A stretch of DNA of 64,000 nucleotides from Beroe forskalii (lineage: Eukaryota; Ctenophora; Nuda; Beroida; Beroidae). Of this stretch, positions 1-12,450 are shown in pieces. Numbering within the stretch: the stretch's first letter is position 1; the number at the start of each line of letters is the position of its first letter. Both the position numbers and the translations under genes were made by a program. The notes beneath the pieces are model-generated. The model did no database searches. It was not told where the DNA came from and saw only the letters and a program-made list of their open reading frames with translations. Location: positions 620,001 through 684,000 of the forward strand of contig WFMF01000059.1 of the NCBI GenBank assembly GCA_011033025.1, given 5' to 3'.

Positions 1-344
1 TGGAGATTTCATCAGTTATTGTCTAAAAGACATTTCAACAATACCATTTAACATCCATCCAAATGTACAAATTGTTCAAAGTCATGACTTATACTTCCAA
101 TCCAGGGTAACATTTTCAATCCTAACTCAATGTAAATTTCTCAATTTCTTGGAAATCCCTGTTATGTTCATTTCAGCAGTATCTGATTCAGATAGCTCCA
201 CTGTCCCACTGTGCAACACGCACAAGTTCGAGAGACAGATCGCATGTATCATTCTGTAGTGATTAGGAAACAAAGATGAAAAAGAGAAAGACACTCAGTG
301 TTACCAATTAGAGGGAGTCTGTTCATTGAACACAGTGTTACAAG

Positions 345-475
345 ATCTCAATTAGTATTGGTAGATCCCTATTAGTATTGCTAGATCTCAATTAGTGTCT
401 CTGATTGCTAGATCACTATTAGTCTTGTTAGATCACTATTAGCTTTGCTTGATCACTATTAGTGTCTCTGATTTC
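345..475. repeat. Degenerate short tandem repeat
   Basis: Roughly 18-25 bp units of the form TTGCTAGATCACTATTAG / AGATCTCAATTAGTATTGG repeat about six times with many differences. Seen directly; no function inferred. Confidence 0.6.
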
Positions 476-889
476 AACAAGTTTTCTGATACATGGATTA
501 CCACTCAGTAAGTCAGTTATTGAATATCTCTCCAGCAATCATTGGACACTGAGTGTGGTTGACTGAGTTGAATTCAGTCATTGCTCTAGACCCCGCCTCT
601 CAGTTCAGTGGGTGTTGGTTTTCAATGCCATGTGTTTAATTGTGTCTCAATAGCACATTGTCCTGTGGCATTGTCTAATCTTCTCGAATTTTATGGTTTT
701 CTTCACATAGTCCGCCACATCATTCCACTGAAATTCTGATCTATTTGCCAGACTTCAGCTCAGATTATCTCACTTTTACCCGACTGTGTCGATTGTATGG
801 CCTCGTTAAATCATGCTCAATGTGTGAAGGTGTATGGGATAACCCTGTGTTTGCCATCGTTTTTCCTAGACTATGATGTTTGTCCTATG

Positions 890-1075
890 ATGTTTGCATG
901 ATCGTTTTTATGGCTCTGCCATGTGGCTCTGCTATGTGGCTATGCAATGAGTTTGTGTAATATGGCTGTGCTATCATGCTATGTGGCTCTGTAATATGGC
1001 TATGTTGTGTCTTGCCCAATGTCGTATGGCTCGCCCTATGACGGTGCTGTGTATGGCTCGCATGTCCTATGACCG
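890..1075. repeat. Degenerate TATGGCTCTGCTATG repeat
   Basis: Irregular repeats of ATGGCTCTG / CTATGTGGCT, about 10-20 bp spacing, across roughly 180 bp. Seen directly. Confidence 0.5.
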
Positions 1076-2420
1076 TACGTGCTTTGTCTGGTCTGCTTCA
1101 GCTCACGTCACTCCTCCTCTCCTCTTCTCATAACAATGCCCATTGTCTGACTAATGCTCCAGACATAACCACTCAGAGGACTATGTTACAGTTGAGATAG
1201 AGACGTCATTATCAGCGGTTAGAGTGGGGAGTTGATGATGTCACACTAGCTAATCTCTACAGTCTCAGTCAGGAGTCACATTGTTACATCAAAGGAAATG
1301 TCCTGTTTGGTCCTCCTAAAGGCTTTGGTGTGTGTAATGTTTCCGGACGGCGGACGCTAATCAGACGTATCAAATGTTCATCATCTGCCGTGAGTTCATT
1401 ATGAATTCTTCAGAGGTATTTTCTTATTTTGGCCAATGAAAGTAGACTTATTAATCAGTGGAATCAGTAGATCAAGTTTCCAGAACAGTCTCTATATCCA
1501 ATATCATTGTACAACGTGTTGTTGAGTTGCATGGATACCGCAGCTCACATGAGGATAACAGATGATTGAGTGACGTCAGAACACTACTAACAGAACACTA
1601 CTAACAGTGTGTAATCAGACGGTGACATGCTTGTGTAATTTTCCCGAAAAGTCCCATTTGTTCCATTTTTCTCTGTCCCATTTGTCCCAATTGCAGTGTA
1701 ATCATATTAATAACCGGTCTCTGCATAGCGTTATCCAATCAAAGACCGAGCCTGACCTACACGAACCAATCAGAATCTGAGTCGCGCGCACGTGACTTGC
1801 ACGTGGGGTGTTCTAGATCAGACCAATTTGTGGGATTACACGAGATAAGATTCATTGAGGTAATGAAGGTGTTCAAGTTTTGTGGTCAGATAGACAGGAC
1901 ACCACATACACAAAACACACATACATACATGAACACACACAAACTCATTACACACGGAATGAATTGGGACTATGATTGTGTTTGGACTGCGATGAATTAG
2001 AATGTGATAAAGCTGCTTGCCATAGAACCAATCACCTAATTATTACATTGGAAGGAGTAAAGCGCAGACTGATTATATTTGATTTGCAATTCAATCAGGG
2101 CTTCATTCCACACTCTTCTAATGACACCCTAGATAGGTCGCGTTGAAACACTACCTTGTCAAAATGATGTCAATATCAGGGTTCAAAATGGTGAAATAGC
2201 CCCAGGAAACAGCAATTTTACCGTGAACGGTTCGATGTGGTTGATTGAAATATACTGAAACATATTCAAATCAAATTAATCTGTGCTATGTTTGGTGATG
2301 TTTGATCACACTGCTCCCTATATACACGGGGTGATTACTGATTGTAGAGTACAGGGGAGGAATGCAGGGTGACATCACCAGCTGTCTACAATTAACTCTG
2401 GTAATGACATCAATTCATCT

Positions 2421-2515
2421 TTCGCGCGAAAAATTGGCGGTTATTTTCAACGATTTGGCAGCGCGCAATGCAAATGACGTCATCGCAACCGCCTATTTAT
2501 CCCGAGCGCACATTA
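2421..2515. mobile_element. Small inverted-repeat element, copy 1 (MITE-like)
   Basis: About 95 bp that matches 5770-5866 over most of its length: GGCGGTTATTTTCAAC near the left end, GGCAGCGCGCA in the middle, and ACCGCCTATT near the right end followed by GAGCGCA. The left GGCGGT and right ACCGCC form an inverted repeat. Two dispersed copies with inverted ends suggest a short non-autonomous transposon, but target-site duplications are not clear. Confidence 0.5.
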
Positions 2516-3041
2516 CTCTGTGAGGGCCGTACAGCATGACACTGTGTGAGGGTCGCTGACACTGTGCTTGAAATGAAGCTCTGCGCGGTGTCCCAGGGCC
2601 AAGCACCGACCATTTACAATGACTAATGTCAGATCCCCCCAATATTTGAGGAGTCATCAGATCTCACCCTCATTTCCCTGGCAACTAGAGGATACCACCA
2701 GCAAATACCTGCTGCTGGGTGGTAGGCAGCAACTCATTGCTATTAATCGTTTGTACTCGTAAATCATCTGCAAATCTACACTAACCACTAACCAGTAACC
2801 ATTATAACAGTTTACACTAACTGATATCTGAGAGATGAACTGCCGCCAAACAAGCTAGTTTGGCAGCAGTTCAAACGACACAATCCTGTGTTATTTATAT
2901 CCTGACGCATTGAAATGATAGACATTTACTCTTGGCGGCTACAAGTGAATTTATTATAAGGGTTTATTATGGTGAATTGATGACTTCATTATCAGGGGTT
3001 AGAGTGGTGAGTTGATATGATCAGGTAAGCAATTTAAGCAA

Positions 3042-3047
3042 TTTATT
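3042..3047 (-). terminator. Possible polyadenylation signal of the lectin gene
   Basis: AATAAA on the minus strand, 14 nt beyond the stop codon of the lectin reading frame. Further AATAAA-like hexamers lie around 2946-2970. Position fits a 3' end; usage is unproven. Confidence 0.35.
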
Positions 3048-3060
3048 TCAGGTAAACAGT

Positions 3061-6000
3061 TCATCTCACCAAGATACCCGCTAAAAATTTTAAAAACCCA
3101 CGTTTAGCAGCGTTGTAGCAAGTCTCCAGGTTCCCCTCCAGAGTTGGCATAATCCTCTCAATGTCCACAATGGAAGAAGGGTCGATCACTTCCACTCTCT
3201 TCAGACAGTCCTTGTAAGCCTGCATAGCTTCGCACTCCTTGTGAGGACCCGACCCTAGGACCTAGGAGGGGAGGAGAGGGGTAGAGAGAGAGGAGTTAAA
3301 AGGGGAAGAGGATGCGTAGAATTTAAAGAAAGGGAGGGGTAGAGAGAAGGGGAATTTTGAGGGGGTGGGTAGAATTTAGGTGGTGGTCAGCCCCTGTCAG
3401 CTAACTGTTAGATCGTGTGGTAATCAAATGCTTGCACCTTTACATCATTCATTTACGTGTTTCATTACTGCTGACGAAACTGATAGGTATCATCCTGCAC
3501 CCGATTTGGTAAGATTTCGCAGCGCCCCAGCTCCACCCGGTGTTTCAGATTCGTCAACAATTCCAAAAGAAACCATTTGCAGTCATTTAATTTGAACCAT
3601 AATTTGCAAATATGTAAACAGACTGATAAATATGATGGGATAATCGAGACAGATTATTGAAATCTCTATCAAATACCCAAACATGGCTCACCCACAAACA
3701 ATCATTAAATTATAGAATTCAAATGTTTATTCCTTGTATGGCACCTGTTGTAAAATCAATCAGAAATCTTCAACCATCAGCGTGCTAGGTTTATACGGTC
3801 AATTCGCGCGCTTATTGGTCAATATCAATTGGAGCAGAGCTAGAGGGTATTATCAATGGTATCATTTCTCAAATAAATTATAGAACCGCTGTCAGAACGA
3901 ACTCTCAGATCCAAAGCAAATAATGCGAATTTAAATTTAATGGATTCTGAACTAAACGTTTAGACACAAAGTCGCGACTTTATTTATTATTTCGTAATAC
4001 GTAATACGATAATATTGTTCTTTAGCTGACATTTTCCGTAAAACACTGGAACTCATTACACAAATTGTTTTCAATTTTTCTTATCACCAAACTTATTACT
4101 AGGGAATGCCGAATGGGCTAGAACAAAAAAACCTGTTTTTTCGGTACACGAATCTGATTTTATACCAAGTAATTCCTTTTCCCTTTTTTCAACTCCTTAT
4201 CCTCCCCCGCAATGAGACATGACGGATCCCGGGCGCAGCAAATTAAAGCATTCATAAAACACTAGTTAATATACTCACGGAGGTGTAAAGCTTGGTGCAC
4301 TTCCTCATTTCCTTGGGCAGACCGTTGCTGGGGACTCCTCGCACCATCTCAGTGGTCGGGGGAGCACTTGGAATTAGAATCTCTAGAATTAAAATAGCCA
4401 AAGGAAAGATTGATGGGTAGGTTATTTCAGGAGTGAAAATGGCTCTGAAGTGAAAATTAAGAAAAATCAATTTTCTTAGCTAATAATTCAGTATCCAATG
4501 ATAAACTTTAGTTTGAGTAGAAGACAATAAAATAAAATTAGTTATCGGCTTAGAATGAAATCCCTCGAGAGTTTTTAAATACTATGCTCGGATGTATTCA
4601 AGCCCCAAGAGGCTACGATACTTCACGAAGCAGTTTGAATTTTGAGCCCTATATTCCTGTTTCACACAGCCCTGAGCCCTATTCCCTAATCTCAAAGCTA
4701 GCATTTAGATGATTGATCATGAACACTTTCCCCACTTTGAGTATTCCTCTCAAAGCTTACACATTGAGGGCTATCTATCTCTCTGCTCGCAGCTACAGTA
4801 GTAGGTACAGCCCCTGCTTACACATTGTAATGAGGGCTATAGCAGGTGCAGGCCCAATTAGCACCTTACAAAATACAAAGCACGGCAGCAGCTGTTCTAA
4901 AACAAAGTAACGTACTGGGCTAGCACCTCCTCCGATACTACTACAACAACACGTCATTGTACTCCTTCATAAACAACAACAAGTCATTGTACACTAACAA
5001 TGGTGTTAACGGGGGGTCCTTTAATAACAATGGTGTTAACAGAGGTCCTTCGTGATTATAGGGGTGGGCACTCATATATAGATAGTGATAAGCACCCCTT
5101 AATTCTTTTAGTTTTTATAGAACAGATCAGGCGCAGTTGAAACTTGCAATACTGAAGTTTTTTTGAATTGTTACAGCCTAACAATGAATAGGACACACAG
5201 ACAAACATGAAACAAACACACCTTTGCTAAATCCCTAGTTTTAGAACCACAAAACTCTCCTCTTCACTGTTTACCCAGACACGGTAAACACTCAAGGTTC
5301 AGGCTGTCCCTTGCGTTTTAAAACACGTCTGACACACACACGGGCTACACGGGAAAGTATCCTTTGTAATTAGATTTCAGAAGGCTGTAACATGAGAAAC
5401 CTGACACGAATCAATGATTAATAATATCCACAGTACGCAGCCGCAAAGAGTTTGGATGGTGTAAAGAAAAGTGTGTAAAATACACAGGTCCAATGTACTT
5501 CTAGGGAGATTGTTTGATGTCTCTCTGGGCACCTTTCTCTGTTGTAGCTACACACAACAAGCATTGAAAACTACACATTGAGTGTATTTATACACATACA
5601 TTACTCTACACTCTCAGAGTTAGTAATCAATCCCTCCGCCAGACAATCTAAGTGAATTACTTCGTCTAGCGCTCACAGACCACACTATTCCAGACACTAT
5701 ACACACTGAATATTCTAAAACAGAGTGTACAGGATGCATGTCCAGCAACGACAAGTATATAACCCACGTACGGAAAATAGGCGGTTATTTTCAACAATAT
5801 TTGGCAGCGCGCATACTGTTAATGATGTCATTTCGACCGCCTATTATTATTCTGAGCGCATATTAATGAGTAACAAGTATAATGAGTTCGTTAAAAATAC
5901 CTTCTCCCTACTCAGGTCGCAGCAGGCACCAAAAAATAAATATTAATCAGCGATCGGTTTGTTGGTAACCGCAAGTTTTTTAAAATTAGAGAAAATCTCT

Positions 6001-9000
6001 GAATTCTGTGCCAAGCAGTTAGGTACACGCGTCATTAGCTTCGGGAATATTTGTCTTTTTCCAAGGAGGAGATGTTTTGTTTTGTCTAAATACATCACAT
6101 GATCCTATAGTAGAATTAGAGCATTCTCTGGCCAAACACACTGAGAATCGCTGGATCTGCACACATTTGGCATACAAAGCAATACATTCATATTTCATTG
6201 TAAAGGAGTTCAAGAGAAATTCATTCAAGAAAAATTCTGCTTTTATACGCCAACATGACAATACATGTTACCACGACAACACATGTTACCATAACAACAC
6301 AAGTATTACCATATCAGCACAATATGTTACCATGACAACTCATGATGTTACCATGTTACCATGTTACCATGACAACATATCTCACCATGGCAACTCACAA
6401 AACAGCCCAGTCTGAGTGTTTAGAGTAAGATCCTGCTCTACACACACATACACACACACAGTCCGCTTTTAAACTTGATTATACATACCCTCACAAACAG
6501 AATATATCTGTATTTTATGTCAATTTACCAGTTCTATATACCCATTAGCCTGCTCTATATAGGATCTGTGTTTGTTTGTGTGTTTACTGAGCGTCAGCAG
6601 CTTGAACCAGGTTAAAATATTCACAATAGTCGGGATATATCCACGATATGATGAGAGAGGAGGATTAATCAGCAGATATGATGAATGCGCGCAGATGTCA
6701 GGTAATTACACGATGAGGTTCTACAGAATTTTGACAAGTTTATGGAAATATTCCGGATCTTTTTGTAGATGCTTTGCTTGATTGTGACAGTGATCTTAAT
6801 GGCGCGTGATTTCATTAGAAATTCATAAGAAAAATGAATTTACACACTTCAAGTGTCTTTCTTGGTCTGTTCAGTACACACCCAACACTATACTACACAC
6901 AGTTCCTGCTAACTCTACACTTTACACAGCCCACAAGACCTATAGCAAGGCTTTACAGTTTACACAGCCCACAGGCAGTACACACTACACACCCTAGTTT
7001 CCTACACTACACTTTTAACTCTATAACTCTGTACTCACCTCACACAGCCCACAAGACCTAGCACTGAGGCTGGTGACAGGCCTTGTGTGGGAAGCCAGAC
7101 AAGGGTCCACTACACCAACACTACACTGCTTAATTACATTATTATAGAGGTACACGCACCGTCATGACAACACGTCACGTGACGTAACATGTTACCATAT
7201 AAGGAGAGAAATCTACAGAACATGCCCAAATATGGAAGTTTCATGACGGAATTGAGCGGTGTGTTTTGAGAAGGAACAGGAACATCTGAGATTATTAGAG
7301 CACATCCTGAGTCTGTGAGTATCGGAGATCAAAGGAAATCCTGTGATTCCAGGCTACGGTGTCTAGTAATTCAGTAATTCCAGAGGGGGAGGTATTCTAC
7401 AGGATACTAGGTATTTGTATTTCTCTGGTGGTATCCAGATCAATGCGATCTACAGTACGTGCTTTTGTGAGGACATTGGAATACTCTATACAGAACTTAC
7501 GGTGACAGTTCAAAGCGCAGTTTGCGCATCTTCTGTGCGGGCGACGTAAATTGCGCGCCGCGCAAACTTTCGCCGCGCACACAAAAGACGCGCACAGTTC
7601 GAACTGTCCCTGTAAACTATTGACAAACTTGAAGTAGTAGCAGGCATAGAAGTAAACTTACTTGAAGTGGTAGCAGGCATGGCCTCGCAGTAGAACTTTA
7701 TGTCAAGGTGTTTGTAGACGCCCTGACAGGGATCCCCCAGATTCCTGTTTGTAGCGTGAACCTGGCACTTCTCCCTGTCATCACAGTTAGCTTCAATAAC
7801 TGGGGTAACGTCGGAGATACAGTTGTAAGAGGGCAGGTACTTCAGACTCTTGTGGGGACACGACTCCTGGGGGAGAGAAAAGGGGTTAGGGGGTTAAAAG
7901 GGTGTTGGGGTTGAAAAGGTAGCAGTTGCGTTCAGTAGAACAGGATAAGGGGAAACTAGAGCATTGAAAAAGGGTTTGATGGTGTTCAGAAACAGCTGAG
8001 TTAATTTTGGGAAACAAAAACCATTTAAAACAACGGTTCTACTTGTTTGAAATCCAACGGTTGTATAAATTGGTAACAGGACCTTTGGTTTCTAAACTTA
8101 GCAAGAAACTCAGTAATGCGATTGCTGATAATATGCTAGCCTGAATGAATATATTCCACTAATATCTCAGACCTTTAGAATATTAGACTGTCTTATGACT
8201 CATTGGTCTTTAGATCCTGGAAGGGTGCGGCTTATTAGTATCGACACATTAGAAATCCGCCGGTTACGTAATCTTTTGTAGCGCGCGGCAGTGCTTGGTG
8301 ACGTCACATGGCCGAATGATTTCTAATATACGAATATTACCTAGTAGTAGTATTGACCGGAAGTTTCATTCTGAGACATCCCCCGGAGATTGCGGGTTTC
8401 CGCACTCAGTCTCTCTTAAATAGTGCGGTTTTATGAGAGATTTGAGGAGGTCATGGTAAAATTTAGCGAAGGGGGGGGGGGGGGGCTTAGTCAGTGGCTT
8501 AGCACATCTCTGTGATGTTGTACTGTGGTTTGTAGATTAATCTGTGATGTGGTGGATTTAGGATGCATGTTTTATTGTCGCATGACATAAACATAAGAAT
8601 GAGAGAATGTGAGAAGCTTTCCGTGCTTGAGACTTAACCTGAATGTAAAGAATGTTACCACGGTAACAAAGTGATGTAATGTTTTACGTTTAGACTCAGT
8701 AATCATCTAGAGTGACCGACTCAATTAGAGTAAACAGTCACGTTTTGCACCACAGCATGAAAATAGCGCGCAAAAAATAGGCAGTTCAACATCATCAACT
8801 TACTTCATTGCACTCTAACAATGAAGGTATTTTGGCCGACAATTATTTATCTAAAGCATCGTACGATCGTCATGTTATTCAATTCAAAAGAATATAATTT
8901 AAAAAACAAGATAAGTACTTTTTTGATCATTTTAAACATACGCAATTACATGAGGACCGCAAAGCTTGAGCACAGTTTTACCGCATTCACCGCATATTGC

Positions 9001-12000
9001 GGAAGGTACTTGAAATTATCGCACGCTATTCGGCACTACTGAGTACTGCATTTAACATTCTATGTGCAATAGAAGATGTACATTCTACTGCATGTGCCAT
9101 GGTTGCATATTGCTCATAACAACCGTATGTTATTCCGAATTCCATTCATATTTCAATGTACAAGTGCAAGCCGGGGATATGCTGTGTCAGTGAAAGGTAA
9201 TTGATCTTAAAATTGAAAGTAAATTGCACCAACTCGTAGCGTGTGCCGACTGCTGAGTGTGGATTGGAGTACACTTCTTCCTTTTCAATGATTTACCGAA
9301 GGAAATACAATGAAGGGAGCCATACAAGTTAAAAAGTTGAAAAACATTACTTCATAACTAATAAGAGTATATATAACGATCTGAGGAATTTCAGCAATGG
9401 AAAAATTGGGCTTGGCTAGATTCAGTATTTCCTGGTATAATTGTTTAAATTCAGTAATATGTGCAGTAAAGTTATTGACAACAATGCAGCATATTTATTT
9501 CAACGGAATTGCAGTATTTTCTGAATATGAAATATTTGAGAGTCATGTTCTCTTAAACCTCTCTATATCGACACCACTATATTTTGACACCACTCTGTTT
9601 TGACACCACTTTTTTAACACCACTCAGCTTTGACACCACTTAGGTTTGACACCAGTATGTTTTGACACCACTTACCCTTCCTGAGACGAATCTGCCGTAC
9701 TTTGCTCTGTATATCTTGATGAGCTGGTGGTCTGGACACTGTAGGGTTGTGGTGTCACCCTGACATATCCTCACTGCAGTCAGAGCGCTCGAGCTACCTG
9801 AGGGAGGGATAAGGTTAGGATGGAGACTTGGGAGAGGGAAGGGTTTTAAGACTTGGGGAAGGAGACCGTGGTTAGTGAGTTACCTGTGCGAGGGTAATTT
9901 GAGGGGAAGGGGAGCTTAAGGAAATCTTAGGGAGTGTGGGAGGAAATGGGGTTAGGGAAGGGAGGGGCCCTAAGTCCGTACCGAACTTAAGCAGAGATTT
10001 ATTCTAAGGAAAGCGTCTTGGACAACCTGCAAGATTATATAGATGACCATTGAAATTATTGGAATCAAATCCCCTAAGCTATAGGTTTTAATCTCCTTCG
10101 TATAATACTCAGTACTGACTATAACACAGTACTGTACTATCAACACACAGTACAGCCAATACAGAACACTCGTAAGTTGCCTAAAACACACTGTACTGGC
10201 TGAACAGAGTACACAGCAGTGGTTATGTATGCCCACACTCCCAGAGATACACATATCCCAGGTAAACACGCGGCGTATTACTGCGCATCCTGAGTACCTG
10301 ACGTAGGCTCAGTTAGAGAAGCAGTTTACACCATTTACTCGCCACTACCAGTCTCCCTGATACCACGGCTGGTGGGAACAGGAGCCAATTATACCATATT
10401 AGGCAATAAACCAGGGATTTATCAGCACCAGTTATTCCTTATATGGGCATATTTATCAGAACTGCCAGAGAGTTACTATAGATTATCTTATCTGATTTGT
10501 TACAATGGGTAGATTATAATAACCTCAAAGTTTCAGAGTTGCTTTCTGAAACATTACAAATCATGTTTAGAGGATTGATTGGATAAATGATTTATTTAGT
10601 GATGTCCAAATAGAACTGGTGGGAATCAAAACTGTATAGGGAAAGATGAATGAATATTACATTCATTAACGCTGTAATCAATTAACAGCACTGAAATCAG
10701 TACCCATTGTACTAAATTCTGGGGGGGTATTGACTCAATTTAATTAGTATCCATTAGCACAAATACAATCTAATGAATAAGATCAACATTCGATACAAGT
10801 GAAATGATACATTAATCAGAAGACTCGTCCTGAAACTATTTGGGATGATTGGTATCATGTTACTGATTGTATTAGCTCTACAGCATCCATTGGATCTGAT
10901 GAGCCCCAACACAAACAAATTTGTACACTGCAAATTATGTACATTACACTCAGCACTGTACGCAGTACAAACTGTAAACAGTACAAACTGTGTACAGTGT
11001 ACACTACGCACTGTTTACACTATTCACTGCCCTGTGTCAGCAGTGTACGCTCACTACACACTGTTCTGTGTAAACAGTGCACACTGTGTAGTTGTGTACA
11101 AGCAGTGTGCCTATTCACTGTCCCTCGCTAAACACTGTTTTGTGTACACTACGCACTGCAGTGTCCTGTGTCTTGTGTCACGTGGCAGTGTAACACCCTC
11201 ACGTGACTAGTTGATTACACGTTATTGCTTGTCAACAGAGCCATGCACTGTAATACACACCACTAGTGGCACGCTATCAGGCCTGAACTGCTTTGAGTGA
11301 GCTCACTGCTCAAATTATAGGTCAATGGATCATCTTAGAACAGATGACACATGGACTCTTTTGTTGGGGCAATTTTGTTTGAGAAACTTTCGAGTAAGTC
11401 ATTGAAAGTTCAGACATTCTGGGCAATTAAAATATGCCTGAAAAATTTGAAATTATGGGAAGATTTTAAAAAGTTTAGATATTTCAACAATGTATCTTGT
11501 ACATAATCCCATGTCTTATCTATAGAGGTGTATGGGTATACTAGAAATTTGTGTTTATAAAGGTTTAATGGCGTCCAAGGACAACACTTTTAACTTACAG
11601 GAATGATCTGGCAAAAACATTATTCTATTCCAATATCGTAAATAGCAAAAGTTTTCTACAATAATTACGATAAATGCTCCTTCGACCTGAAGAAATTATC
11701 ATTTTTACGAGCTGTTTCAGCTTTATATAATCCATTAGTCACACTAATGGAGCAATGATGCTCCTCAGAAACTCGCACCTCTCATTTCCTGGAATCAAAA
11801 GCAGTTATAACTTCATAACATGACAGTATTTAACAGATCCAAAAATAGAAATTTATAGGTATCAAGTCTGATGAATCTCTCTAGACAGCAGTAAACAATT
11901 TCAATAAGCTTCGTCTCTCTGGAGTTTGAGGGGTTAGGTTTAGATAGAAATACTTTGAGAATCTAGTGGGTAAAGAGGATGATATCTTGGAATTTTTCCA

Positions 12001-12450
12001 AGAATATGAAAAAATGAAGGGATGGTATGAAGCTTCCCAGAACTGCGATATAATTATATAACACACAACAACCCCTCACTGTTGAATGTACTATATATAA
12101 TAATTTTACACATTGAAGAGTACTAATATAACTGCAATATAATATCTAGTAGCGTAAGATAATGTTTACAGCTGTCAGCACCAGTAGCTGCCCTGTCCGA
12201 GCACGGCTACTAAGGCGCTGGCTGCTCTGTGTGTTTGCTTGCACAAATACATAACACAGGTTGGGCACTGAGTAATACACATTTAGCATAATGCCATCCT
12301 TAATCAATGGTTTTCAAGGAGTGTCCTCCAAAGTATGAAACTTGCTGATGAACTATGATTAAGTCAACCAAATCATTAATTTTACAAAAGGCACTCACCA
12401 TTCACTGCAGTGTATCCTATTCCAATGAGTAGGAGTAACAAGAATTTCAT
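3061..12450 (-). CDS. Secreted SUEL-type (galactose/rhamnose-binding) lectin, 5 exons
   Basis: Coding exons (minus, 5' to 3'): 12450-12399, 9797-9676, 7866-7662, 4382-4279, 3261-3061; phases match throughout, giving 227 aa. Exon 1 encodes a signal peptide (MKFLLLLLIGIGYTAVNG). Exons 2-3 (residues about 19-126) form one SUEL/Gal_Lectin domain: ICQGDTTTLQCPDHQLIKI, then CQVHATNRNLGDPCQGVYK and LDIKFYCEA, the DPC.G.YKYL-like block that identifies the family. Exon 4 is a Pro/Thr/Ser linker. Exon 5 is a Cys-containing C-terminal segment (CEAMQAYKDC, then ETCYNAAKRG) I do not recognise. Predicted to be secreted and to bind sugar; such lectins act in egg, immune or mucus roles in other animals. The exon 1 link across a 2.6 kb intron rests on phase and the signal peptide only. 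Exon 2 is followed directly by a GTGGTGTCA repeat that includes the donor. Confidence 0.78.
5770..5866. mobile_element. Small inverted-repeat element, copy 2 (MITE-like)
   Basis: Second copy of the element at 2421-2515, inside the last part of the lectin intron region. It has AATAGGCGGT on the left and ACCGCCTATT on the right, a perfect 10-bp inverted repeat, with GGCAGCGCGCA between them. Confidence 0.5.
6250..6400. repeat. GTTACCATGACAAC short repeat
   Basis: About eight irregular copies of a 10-20 bp motif around GTTACCATGACAAC. The motif resembles the RFX X-box (two half sites GTTRCC and RRCAAC) and also occurs as single copies near 7180, 8655 and 33243-33290. Repeat structure is seen directly; factor binding is speculative. 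Confidence 0.5.
8467..8486. repeat. Poly-G tract
   Basis: An uninterrupted run of about 17-18 G. Length in the assembly is likely unreliable. Confidence 0.8.
9557..9675 (-). repeat. GTGGTGTCAAA minisatellite at the lectin exon-2 donor
   Basis: On the gene strand the donor reads GTAAGTGGTGTCAAAAC, and AGTGGTGTCAAA then recurs about every 18 bp for seven units. The array begins at the splice donor itself. The same GTGGTGTCA core is the unit of the large array at 59600-60950. Confidence 0.75.
10920..11190. repeat. Degenerate CACTGT/ACAGTG repeat
   Basis: Many overlapping ACACTG, CAGTGTACA and GCACTGT words over about 270 bp, partly self-complementary. The apparent ORFs here are Cys/Thr/Leu-rich by-products of the repeat. 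It lies in the first intron of the lectin gene. Confidence 0.55.

Larger units (their letters stand above)
1..3040. other. Intergenic region, no gene seen
   Basis: No exon with splice-site support or recognisable protein was found on either strand. The stretch is AT-rich with two patches of degenerate short repeats (345-475 and 890-1075) and one small inverted-repeat element (2421-2515), listed separately. Regulatory sequence for a gene outside the window could be present but I cannot show it. Confidence 0.6.

Noticed and set aside
10754..11210. Cys-rich ORFs on both strands
   Set aside because: They are readings of the degenerate CACTGT/ACAGTG repeat inside the lectin intron.
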